From NCBI GenBank assembly GCA_051657745.1, contig JBOFLG010000187.1, forward strand, positions 1 to 6,358: a DNA stretch of 6,358 nucleotides. The letters run 5' to 3'. This stretch comes from JBOFLG01 sp051657745. Lineage in GTDB: Bacteria > Actinomycetota > Actinomycetes > Actinomycetales > Dermatophilaceae. Under the pieces are notes generated by a model. It searched no databases. It was not told the DNA's origin and saw only the letters and a program-made list of their open reading frames with translations. Made by a program: the position numbers and the translations under genes. This document shows, piece after piece, positions 1 through 5,854 of this stretch (its first letter is position 1; each line of letters begins with the position of its first letter).

Positions 1-2
1 CA

Positions 3-209
3 CGCCCGGATGACGCGAGTGCCACGCGCGCCCAGCGGAGCGGCGCACCTGACGGCGGTGGGCCCGCACCGGTGGCCGCGCTCACCGACCACGACGGCCA
101 GCCTGCCATTCGCTCCAGCCTGCCATTCGCCGCTGCCGGGCACGCATTCTCCGGTGCCGTTCGCACACCCGCCGAACGGAACGTCGACCGCGCTACCGTC
201 AGATCATGA
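3..209 (+). CDS. Possible 3' end of an upstream gene (doubtful)
   Basis: One plus-strand frame is open from the left edge to a TGA at 207-209, and this stop overlaps the kinase ATG at 206 as ATGA, the same arrangement as at the operon's other junctions. That is the only positive evidence. The peptide is rich in Ala, Pro, Gly and Arg and I recognise no family in it. Its third-position G+C (roughly three quarters) is clearly below that of the three operon genes, and another frame scores about the same. The 17-base tandem repeat inside it is not a multiple of three, which would be odd in constrained coding sequence. The competing view is that this stretch is the operon's promoter and operator region. 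I think non-coding is somewhat more likely. Confidence 0.22.
   Translation, partial: RPDDASATRAQRSGAPDGGGPAPVAALTDHDGQPAIRSSLPFAAAGHAFSGAVRTPAERNVDRATVRS
98..131 (+). repeat. 17-base tandem direct repeat upstream of the kinase operon
   Basis: The unit CCAGCCTGCCATTCGCT at 98-114 is followed directly by CCAGCCTGCCATTCGCC at 115-131, differing only in the last base. The inner 10-mer TGCCATTCGC (104-113, 121-130) recurs as TGCCGTTCGC at 155-164, which is 34 bases (two units) further on. Seen directly; a role as regulator-binding sites is inferred from the position in front of the operon. Confidence 0.7.
157..179. promoter_or_regulatory. Inverted repeat CCGTTCG-N9-CGAACGG, candidate operator
   Basis: A perfect 7-base inverted repeat has arms at 157-163 and 173-179. 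The left arm lies inside the third copy of the TGCC[A/G]TTCGC element. The pair lies around the place where a -35 element would fall relative to the TACCGT box at 194-199, so a bound protein could block or recruit RNA polymerase. The repeat is seen; the operator role is inference, and the cognate regulator is not in the window. Confidence 0.4.
194..199 (+). promoter_or_regulatory. TANNNT -10 box for a predicted leaderless kinase transcript
   Basis: TACCGT matches the actinobacterial -10 pattern TANNNT. Six bases (CAGATC) separate it from the ATG at 206, so the expected transcription start falls on the A of the start codon. There is no Shine-Dalgarno sequence in the 15 bases before that ATG, which fits a leaderless message. 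No convincing -35 hexamer is visible. A TANNNT match is common by chance; the exact spacing combined with the missing ribosome site is what makes it credible. Confidence 0.45.
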
Positions 210-1636
210 CCACGGTGCTGGCGATTGACCAGGGCACCAGCGGCACGAAGGCGATCGTCATCGATGCTTCGGGTGCGGTACTCGCCGCCGCGGAGGTTGA
301 CCTGCGCCCGCGCTATCTCGCCAGCAGTGCCGTGGAGCAGGACCCGGAGGCGCTGTTCGACTCGGTGCTCACCGCCGGGCGGCGGGCCGTCGCCGACGCC
401 GGGGTACCCGTGGATGCCGTGGCGCTCGCCAACCAGGGCGAAAGCGTGCTCGCCTGGGACGAGGCCACCGGGCGGGCGCTCACCCCAATCCTCGTCTGGC
501 AGGACCGCCGCGCCGAGGCATGGTGCCGCCGCCACTCCGACCGGCGCGACCGCGTGCACGAACTCACCGGCCTCGAGCTCGACCCGTACTTCTCGGCTCC
601 AAAGATGCGCTGGCTGCGCGACACCCACACGACCAAGGGCGTGGTCACCACCACCGACACCTGGATCATCCACCGGCTCTGCGGCGCGTTCGTCACCGAC
701 TCGGCCACCGCGAGCCGCTCGCTGCTGCTCGACCTCGACGAGGTGGCCTGGTCGCCAGAACTGCTGCAGCTGTTCGGCCTTGAGCACGAGCGCCTCCCGA
801 GCATCGTCGACAGCGACGAGATCGTCGGCGAGACAACCCTGTTCGGGTCCCGGATGCCGGTGGCCGGCCTGCTGGTCGACCAGCAGGCCGCACTCCTCGC
901 CGAGGCCTGCCTGGAGTCCGGCACCGCCAAGTGCACGTTCGGCACCGGCGCATTCCTGCTCGCTCAGACCGGCCGCGCGCCGGTGCGGTCGGCCTCGGGG
1001 CTCACCTCGTCGGTGGCCTGGACCCTCGGCGGGCACACGTCGTACTGCCTCGACGGCCAGGTGTACACCGCGGCCTCGGCGGTGCGCTGGGCCATCGACA
1101 CCGGCCTGCTCGACTCCGCCGACCGCCTCGACGACGCCGCCGCGCCGAGTAGCGAGGGCGTGATCGTCATCCCCGCCTTTGCCGGCCTCGCCGCACCGTG
1201 GTGGCAGCCCACCGCCACCGCCACGGTCAGCGGGCTGCGGCTGAGCACCCAGCCAGCCCACGTCATCCGGGCCCTGGTCGAGGGCATCGCCTGCCAGGTC
1301 GCCGAACTGACCGCGCTGGTCGGCACCGACACCGGCGTGCCGCTCACCCGGCTCCGGGTCGACGGCGGCCTGACCCGCTCGGCGGCGCTGATGCAGGCCC
1401 AGGCCGACCTGGCGCAGGTGCCGGTGGAGGTGTACCCGTCCGCGCACGCGACCCCGCTCGGCGCCGCCGCCTGTGCCCGTCTCGCCCTCGCGGATGACGC
1501 CGACCTCGCCACCGTGGTCGGCGGCTGGACCCCGGACCGCACCTACAAACCGCAGTGGTCGGCGGACCGTGCGCAGAGCCATCTCGACCGGTGGCACCGG
1601 TTGGCCGATACCGTTCTGGCCCAGGAGCGCTCGTGA
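206..1636 (+). CDS. FGGY-family carbohydrate kinase, glycerol kinase (GlpK)-like
   Basis: Predicted cytoplasmic kinase of 476 residues that phosphorylates glycerol or a similar polyol with ATP. The N-terminal FGGY domain begins with the phosphate-binding loop D8-QGTSGTKA. Alignment by eye with E. coli GlpK (about 500 residues) matches the substrate-pocket Trp as W98 (VWQDRR), the Tyr as Y128 (DPYFS), the catalytic base Asp245 as D225 (VDQQAAL) and Phe270 as F250. The ATP-site segment FGTGAF is at 245-250, RVDGG at 384-388 and a PLGAA motif at 417-421. One pocket residue differs: NQRET of GlpK is NQGES (76-80), so the glycerol-contacting Arg83 is Gly78, which makes the exact substrate uncertain. 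The ATG at 206 leaves only seven residues before D8, usual for the family. It has no clear ribosome site. Its stop overlaps the next start (GTGA, 1633-1636). The two dehydrogenase-like genes downstream support a glycerol-phosphate role. Other polyol kinases of the superfamily are the alternative. Confidence 0.88.
   Translation: MTTVLAIDQGTSGTKAIVIDASGAVLAAAEVDLRPRYLASSAVEQDPEALFDSVLTAGRRAVADAGVPVDAVALANQGESVLAWDEATGRALTPILVWQDRRAEAWCRRHSDRRDRVHELTGLELDPYFSAPKMRWLRDTHTTKGVVTTTDTWIIHRLCGAFVTDSATASRSLLLDLDEVAWSPELLQLFGLEHERLPSIVDSDEIVGETTLFGSRMPVAGLLVDQQAALLAEACLESGTAKCTFGTGAFLLAQTGRAPVRSASGLTSSVAWTLGGHTSYCLDGQVYTAASAVRWAIDTGLLDSADRLDDAAAPSSEGVIVIPAFAGLAAPWWQPTATATVSGLRLSTQPAHVIRALVEGIACQVAELTALVGTDTGVPLTRLRVDGGLTRSAALMQAQADLAQVPVEVYPSAHATPLGAAACARLALADDADLATVVGGWTPDRTYKPQWSADRAQSHLDRWHRLADTVLAQERS
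1623..1627 (+). promoter_or_regulatory. Ribosome binding site AGGAG fixing the GTG start of the second gene
   Basis: AGGAG ends five bases before the GTG at 1633. The frame is open further upstream to an ATG at 1555, but that stretch lies inside the kinase gene and gives a Pro/Arg/Gly-rich leader unlike any flavoprotein start. The well-placed site and the 4-base overlap with the kinase stop make GTG 1633 the better start. Confidence 0.75.
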
Positions 1637-3186
1637 CCCACCAGGCCGAAGACCACCGTGCCTCGGTTGTCGATGTGGCGGTCATCGGCGGCGGCGTGGT
1701 CGGGGCGGCGATCGCCCGCGAGTTCGCCGGCACCCACGCCACCGTCGCGGTCGTCGAGGCGCGCGCCGACGTCGGCGACGGCACCAGCAAAGCCAACACC
1801 GCCCTCCTGCACACCGGGTTCGACGCCACCCCGGGAACGCTCGAGTCGCAGCTGGTCGCCCGGGGCTACGACCTCCTCGGCGCCTACGCGGCGGCAACCG
1901 GCATCCCGATCGAGCGCACCGGCGCCCTGCTGGTGGCCTGGACCGACGAAGAGGTCGCCGGCCTGCCCGTGCTGCGCCGTAAGGCCGAGGCAAACGGGTA
2001 CCGGGACTGCGAGATCGTGGACGCCGCCGAGGTCTACCGCCGAGTCCCGAGGCTGGGCCCCGGAGCGCTCGGCGGGATGACGGTACCGGGCGAGTCGGTC
2101 ACCTGCACCTGGACCACCACGCTCGCGCTCGCCACCGACGCGACCCGGCGCGGCGCCCGCCTGCTCCTGGAGCGCCCGGTCACCGGAGTGCGCGTCGAGG
2201 ACGACCACACCGTGCTCGCCACGCCGCGCGGGGAGGTGCGGGCCCGGTGGGTGGTCAACGCTGCGGGCTTGGGCGCCGACGTCGTCGACCGGCTCTTCGG
2301 GCACGACCGGTTCATCGTGACCCCGCGCCGCGGCGAGTTGCTCGTGTTCGACAAGCTGGCCCGCGCCGATGTGCCGCTGATCGTGCTGCCGGTGCCCTCC
2401 GCCGTTGGCAAGGGGGTGCTGGTGAGCCCCACGATCTACGGCAACGTGATGCTCGGGCCGACCGCCGAGGACCTCGACGACACGGCGGCCACCGGCACCT
2501 CCGAGCGCGGGTTCGCGTTCCTGCTCGAGAAGGGCCGCCGCCTGATGCCGCACCTGCTCGATGACGAGGTCACCGCGGCGTACGCGGGCCTGCGGGCAGC
2601 GATCGACCACGGCGACTACCTCGTGGAACTCGACATCGAGCGTCGCTACCTGCTGGTCGGCGGCATCCGCTCGACCGGCCTCACCGCGGGGATGGCGATC
2701 GCCGAGCACGTGCGGGAGTTGCTCGCTGGCGCCGGCTTCGCCCCGCCCGGCCGCGATGACCTGCCACCACCGCCGCGGATGCCGAACCTCGGCGAGTCGT
2801 TCACCCGGCCGTACCAGGACGCTGACCGGATCACCGCGGATGCCGCCTACGGCACCGTGGTGTGTTTCTGCGAGCGGGTCACAGCCGGCGAGATCCGCGA
2901 CGCCTTCACATCCGACCTCCCGCCTGTCGACCTCGATGGGCTGCGGCGCCGGACCCGGGCCCTGAACGGCCGCTGCCAGGGGTTTTACTGCGGGGCCGCA
3001 GTACGTGGCCTGCTCGCCGATCACCGCGCGGCCCAGAACCAGCAGCCGACGGGCCGGCCAGCCCGCGACCCGGGCCACGACCAGGGGTCTGGGCCAGGCC
3101 GGGACCCGGCCAAAGACGCCGACCGCGACCCGTCCCGCGACGCCACCGGCGATGCCGACGACCCAACCCGTGGGGCCAGGGCATGA
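1633..3186 (+). CDS. FAD-dependent glycerol-3-phosphate dehydrogenase-like oxidoreductase with C-terminal BFD [2Fe-2S] domain
   Basis: A 517-residue flavoprotein, predicted to oxidise the phosphate ester made by the preceding kinase. The Rossmann FAD loop is VIGGGVVG (17-24), followed by SKANTALLHTGFD (52-64), a signature of the LhgO/GlpA-like (COG0579-type) oxidases. VVNAAGLGAD (207-216) and GGIRSTGLTAG (343-353) are the later FAD-contact segments. After a Pro-rich linker (about 376-383), a BFD-like Fe-S domain carries four cysteines, C411-x-C413 and C448-x4-C453, the usual ligand spacing. E. coli GlpA also ends in a BFD-type domain, which supports the glycerol-3-phosphate reading. From about 465 to the end is a low-complexity tail with repeated RD[P/A] (478, 490, 498, 502), probably disordered. 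No signal peptide or membrane segment is seen. GTG start with AGGAG five bases ahead; the stop overlaps the next ATG. L-2-hydroxyglutarate or another hydroxyacid is an alternative substrate. Confidence 0.88.
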   Translation: MTHQAEDHRASVVDVAVIGGGVVGAAIAREFAGTHATVAVVEARADVGDGTSKANTALLHTGFDATPGTLESQLVARGYDLLGAYAAATGIPIERTGALLVAWTDEEVAGLPVLRRKAEANGYRDCEIVDAAEVYRRVPRLGPGALGGMTVPGESVTCTWTTTLALATDATRRGARLLLERPVTGVRVEDDHTVLATPRGEVRARWVVNAAGLGADVVDRLFGHDRFIVTPRRGELLVFDKLARADVPLIVLPVPSAVGKGVLVSPTIYGNVMLGPTAEDLDDTAATGTSERGFAFLLEKGRRLMPHLLDDEVTAAYAGLRAAIDHGDYLVELDIERRYLLVGGIRSTGLTAGMAIAEHVRELLAGAGFAPPGRDDLPPPPRMPNLGESFTRPYQDADRITADAAYGTVVCFCERVTAGEIRDAFTSDLPPVDLDGLRRRTRALNGRCQGFYCGAAVRGLLADHRAAQNQQPTGRPARDPGHDQGSGPGRDPAKDADRDPSRDATGDADDPTRGARA

Positions 3187-4433
3187 CCGCGGCACCCGAC
3201 CGCGTCGCCGTGGCGATCGTCGGGGGCGGGCCGGCCGGCCTCACCGCCGCGATCGCGCTCGCGCCCGACGTCGCCGGCCGGGTGCTCGTACTCGATCGTG
3301 AGGCCGAGACCGGCGGCGTCCCCCGGCACAGCGACCACCTCGGCTACGGCATCCGGGACCTGCACCGATTCATGTCCGGGCCGGCCTACGCACGGCGGCT
3401 CACCGCGATGGCGCGAGACGCCGGCGCGGCCTTGGAAACCCAGGCGATGGTGACCGGATGGGCCGGCGACCGGCAGCTCGAGGTGACCTCACCCCGAGGG
3501 CGCCGGGTCATCGAGGCGGATGCCGTCATCCTCGCCACCGGTGCCCGGGAACGGCCCCGCGCGGCCCGCCGGATCCCGGGCGACCGGCCGGACGGTGTTT
3601 ACACCACCGGCGAACTGCAGAACCTCGTGCATCTGCGCCACGCCGCGGTCGGGCGGCACGCAGTCATCGTCGGCGCCGAACTGGTCAGCTGGTCGGCCGT
3701 GCTCACCCTGCGCGAATCCGGCTGTGCGGTCGCGGCATTGGTGAGCACCTACCCCCGCTCCGAGGCGTACGCCGCGTTCGCCCTGACCGGGCGCGCGGTG
3801 CTGCGCGCCCCGGTGATCCCGCACAGCCGGGTCACCCGCATCGACGGCACGAAGCACGTGCGGTCGGTGGAGATCGAGGACCTCCGCACCGGCCGCCGAC
3901 GGCAGATCGCGTGCGACACCGTGGTCACCACCGGCGACTGGGTACCCGACCACGAGTTGCCGCGGCTGGCCGGTCTCGACCTCGACCCGGCTACCCGCGG
4001 GCCAGTCGTGGACAGCTCACTCGCAACCTCCCAGGCCGGGGTGTTCGCGGTCGGGAACGTCGTGCACCCGGTCGACACCGCCGACGGTGCGGCGCTCGAC
4101 GGCCGTCACGTCGCTGCCGCCGTACGCACCTGGCTCGACCGGGCCGTCTCCCCGACCCCGCCGACGGCCCGTCTTGAGGTGCGTGCCGCGCGCCCGTTCC
4201 GCTGGGTCACCCCGCAACGAGTAGCCCCAGGCGTCGGCGCACCCCGTGGACACCTGCTGCTGTGGACCGACGAGTACCGCCGGCTTCCCGTCATCCGAGC
4301 AGTTCAGGCTGGCACCGAGGTCGACCGAGTCCGGGTCGCCTGGCCCGCAGCACCCGGGCGGATCTTCCGGGTACCCGAAGGCGTCCTCGCCGGCGCCCAC
4401 CCCGACCGCGGCCCGGTCACGCTGCACCTGTAG
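3183..4433 (+). CDS. NAD(P)/FAD-dependent oxidoreductase, partner of the BFD flavoprotein
   Basis: A 416-residue two-dinucleotide-domain flavoprotein (COG0446/HcnB-like). The FAD loop is IVGGGPAG (12-19), with ETGGVPRH at 42-49, the ILATGARERPR motif at 116-126, and the C-terminal FAD motif VFAVGNVVHP at 287-296, where the usual Gly-Asp is Gly-Asn. The second Rossmann loop, IVGAELVSWS (162-171), departs from GxGxxG, so NAD(P)H binding is uncertain. No CxxC redox pair is present. Residues from about 330 form a beta-rich C-terminal extension (RWVTPQRV at 340-347) that I take to be a family feature. In related operons such a protein accompanies a COG0579-type dehydrogenase and passes electrons onward; that role is inferred here. 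The start is ATG at 3183, overlapping the previous stop by ATGA, with a G-rich stretch (3172-3175) seven bases ahead. The frame also extends upstream inside the previous gene, but only this start puts the FAD loop near the N-terminus. Confidence 0.87.
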   Translation: MTAAPDRVAVAIVGGGPAGLTAAIALAPDVAGRVLVLDREAETGGVPRHSDHLGYGIRDLHRFMSGPAYARRLTAMARDAGAALETQAMVTGWAGDRQLEVTSPRGRRVIEADAVILATGARERPRAARRIPGDRPDGVYTTGELQNLVHLRHAAVGRHAVIVGAELVSWSAVLTLRESGCAVAALVSTYPRSEAYAAFALTGRAVLRAPVIPHSRVTRIDGTKHVRSVEIEDLRTGRRRQIACDTVVTTGDWVPDHELPRLAGLDLDPATRGPVVDSSLATSQAGVFAVGNVVHPVDTADGAALDGRHVAAAVRTWLDRAVSPTPPTARLEVRAARPFRWVTPQRVAPGVGAPRGHLLLWTDEYRRLPVIRAVQAGTEVDRVRVAWPAAPGRIFRVPEGVLAGAHPDRGPVTLHL

Positions 4434-4544
4434 ACCGACGCCGGATTCCACGCAGTCGGGCGATGCGCTCCTGATCACGCGCGGCTGCACCGACCGGTTG
4501 AATCCGCCGTTGTCTGAGGTGCCCCGAACTTCCCGGGTGACTGT
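4434..4544. other. Gap between the operon end and the IS66 remnant
   Basis: These 111 bases separate two convergent units. I see no gene, no strong hairpin terminator with a T-run, and no recognisable IS66 terminal inverted repeat. A short CCCG/CGGG pairing around 4522-4537 is too weak to call a terminator. The boundary of the accessory region must lie in or near here. Confidence 0.5.
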
Positions 4545-4775
4545 TCAGGTGGTGGTGGGGATCCAGACGTTTCCCATGGTGAGATCGGTGAGGACGTCGA
4601 AGGGTTGGCGGCCGTGTTTGGTGGCGGTGGCGAGGTAGGCGCGCATGGCGGCGAAGTCCTGTGCGCCGATGAGGGTGCGCATGCCGCCGGAGACTTTCTG
4701 TTTGATCTTGGCCATGCGGATCTCCCGCTCGGCTTGGTTGTTGTCGAAGCCGATGCGGGGGTCGGTGGCGCTCGC
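4545..4775 (-). pseudogene. IS66-family transposase, C-terminal fragment
   Basis: On the minus strand a frame ending in TGA at 4545-4547 encodes about 72 residues with the IS66 transposase C-terminal signature: GFDNNQAEREIRMAKIKQK, then SGGMRTLIGAQ, AYLATATKHGRQPFDVLTDL, and a final W-I-P-T-T-T. IS66 transposases are about 500 residues long, so most of the gene is missing. Going upstream, homology stops around the codons for S-A-T just before DPRIGF, and an in-frame TGA at 4779-4781, the stop of the HEPN-like gene, closes the frame. No start codon or ribosome site is available and the fragment cannot work as a transposase. No IS66 terminal repeats were found, so this is a recombination scar and not a complete element. 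Confidence 0.85.
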
Positions 4776-4778
4776 GGG

Positions 4779-5183
4779 TCAGAGCGTGTCGGCCTCGGCC
4801 AGGAGCGCGGCCGCCCGGCGCACCATGCCTCGGGCCTTCTCGACGGTGATGAGCGATGACGAGTAGTGCGCCGCATCCTTGTCCGCGAGCAGACGCCTGA
4901 ACTTGGCAGGCAGGGTCCGGTCGCGTAGCGAGACATCCTCCAGCAGACTCACCGCCTGCGCATGATCCTGGCCTCGACTCCATTTCTTGAGCTTGAGCCC
5001 ACAGATGGCGTCTGCGGCGGCGATACCCGCCAGGACGGCTAGTGCCGCCGCCACATGGGCTTCTCGACGGTCCTCGGTGAGAACGAGCTCGGCGACCTCG
5101 AGGAAGGCACGTGCCTGGTCTCGGCGTGCGCGGCATTCCGCCGGCGTACACGTCACGACGCGGCCAGAGGCACGCGGGCTCAT
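4779..5183 (-). CDS. HEPN-domain protein, putative toxin of an MNT-HEPN pair
   Basis: A 134-residue helical protein. After a basic N-terminus, the region from about 20 to 131 reads as the helix bundle expected of a HEPN domain: an Ala-rich helix (AALAVLAGIAAADAICG, 46-62), GQDHAQAVSLLEDV (71-84), and RRLLADKDAAHYSSS (96-110) before a last helix. HEPN proteins are often RNases; in MNT-HEPN modules the HEPN partner is the toxin. The published HepT active motif R-x4-H-x-Y is not present: the nearest match is K102-x3-H106-Y107, and an R70-x3-H74 occurs in SRGQDH. RNase activity is therefore uncertain. The start is ATG 5183, overlapping the nucleotidyltransferase stop by ATGA; a longer frame to 5246 exists but its extra residues are Arg-rich and lie within the upstream gene. 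The IS66 remnant begins within about 15 bases of the stop, so a slightly altered C-terminus cannot be excluded. Confidence 0.72.
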   Translation of the reverse strand: MSPRASGRVVTCTPAECRARRDQARAFLEVAELVLTEDRREAHVAAALAVLAGIAAADAICGLKLKKWSRGQDHAQAVSLLEDVSLRDRTLPAKFRRLLADKDAAHYSSSLITVEKARGMVRRAAALLAEADTL

Positions 5184-5806
5184 CGCACGCTCCGGAGCAC
5201 GTCGAGGATCCGCTCGCCGTGCACGTGGATGTCGTCGGCCCTCCACGAGTCGACCAGCGGGTCGGCGTCGCGAGCCATCTGCCCGAGCTCATCGGGCGCG
5301 AGGTCGACGACCTGCGCGTCGTTCCCGGTCCATACCCGCAGCCGTCGTTCGAGGTTGTCGATCTGGTCCAGCCACGTGTCCTCGTCGGATGGCTTCAGGG
5401 TCGACGGGCGGACGAGCAGGATGTCGATATCGCTGTCGGAGTCGGCGGTGCCCCGAGCGAACGACCCGAACAGGCCGGCATGCGCCGGCTCGACCCGCCA
5501 GCCGGCCACCTCGGCTCGAATCCGCTGGAACAGCTCGTCCCGCAGCACGGAGAGCGCCACGATCTGACGGGCCACCAGGTGCTCGCGGTTGAGTCGATAC
5601 ACGGGATAGCGCGCCGTCGTCTCGACCGACACCACTCCCTGCCGGACCAGGCGCGCCAGCACCTTGCGAACGCCTTCGTCGCTACCCCGCTCGCAACGGC
5701 GGTGCACCTCGGCTGCGGTGCACCATCCGGTGGTCGCGGCGAGCACCTGAAGCACGGCGGCATCAAGGGTCGGCGTGATGGTGGCGAACGGGTTGGACAG
5801 ATCCAC
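5180..5806 (-). CDS. Winged-helix MNT nucleotidyltransferase, putative antitoxin of an MNT-HEPN pair
   Basis: A 208-residue protein counted from GTG 5806. The N-terminal third is a predicted winged helix-turn-helix (LDAAVLQVL, helix AAEVHRRC, recognition-type helix EGVRKVLARLVRQG, then a wing ending RYPVYRLNREHL). The C-terminal part is a minimal nucleotidyltransferase of the Pol-beta type, with GSFARG followed by DSDSDIDILLV. The two aspartates of DID sit ten residues after GS, the canonical GS-x10-D-x-D. A third acidic residue is likely the Asp of AQVVDL. In known MNT-HEPN modules the MNT enzyme neutralises the HEPN toxin by nucleotidylation; that role is inferred here, and the winged helix suggests it also represses its own operon. 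The frame runs on to a GTG at 5875, but those extra codons include TTA, CTA, ATT and AAA, all foreign to this genome's codon use, and sit in an AT-rich repeat segment. GTG 5806 is therefore preferred. Confidence 0.82.
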   Translation of the reverse strand: MDLSNPFATITPTLDAAVLQVLAATTGWCTAAEVHRRCERGSDEGVRKVLARLVRQGVVSVETTARYPVYRLNREHLVARQIVALSVLRDELFQRIRAEVAGWRVEPAHAGLFGSFARGTADSDSDIDILLVRPSTLKPSDEDTWLDQIDNLERRLRVWTGNDAQVVDLAPDELGQMARDADPLVDSWRADDIHVHGERILDVLRSVR

Positions 5807-5820
5807 GCCGCCATGGTCCA

Positions 5821-5854
5821 AGAATAGTTGGTCTAAGTCAACTTTAGTTGGAAT
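5821..5854 (-). promoter_or_regulatory. AT-rich promoter/operator candidate for the MNT-HEPN module
   Basis: About two thirds of these 34 bases are A or T, in otherwise G+C-rich DNA. The heptamer TAGTTGG occurs at 5825-5831 and 5845-5851, 20 bases (two helical turns) apart. Between them CAACT at 5839-5843 forms an inverted repeat with AGTTG at 5846-5850 (CAACTTTAGTTG). On the minus strand TATTCT (5826 to 5821) fits TANNNT and would start transcription near 5814, just before GTG 5806; TAAAGT (5846 to 5841) is a second candidate. The neighbouring winged-helix protein is the natural candidate ligand. Confidence 0.55.

Noticed and set aside
70..120. Possible divergent minus-strand gene starting at an ATG within the tandem repeats and running off the left edge
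   Set aside because: The start lies inside repeated sequence, the roughly 35 visible residues are low-complexity and resemble no regulator; nothing supports it.
313..945. Minus-strand frame of 210 codons inside the kinase, plus similar frames to 1542 and 1829
   Set aside because: Same antisense effect; Ser/Arg/Ala-rich translations with no family signature.
1543..3195. A 550-codon open frame on the minus strand across the whole dehydrogenase gene
   Set aside because: It is an antisense shadow produced by high third-position G+C; the peptide is compositionally biased and has no recognisable motif, while the plus strand has clear FAD and Fe-S motifs.
4490..4510. GGTTGAATCC resembling a tRNA T-loop, possible tRNA 3' end or attachment site
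   Set aside because: It lacks the invariant C of GGTTCGAATCC, the T-stem does not pair well, and no anticodon or D-arm precedes it.
4514..4548. Possible terminator hairpin between the convergent operon and IS66 remnant
   Set aside because: Only 4-base stems (CCCG/CGGG, CTGA/TCAG) and no T-run; too weak to call.
4417..5292. A 291-codon minus-strand frame spanning the HEPN gene and the IS66 remnant
   Set aside because: Out of frame with both recognisable proteins; its Arg/His/Pro-rich sequence is an alternative-frame reading of them.
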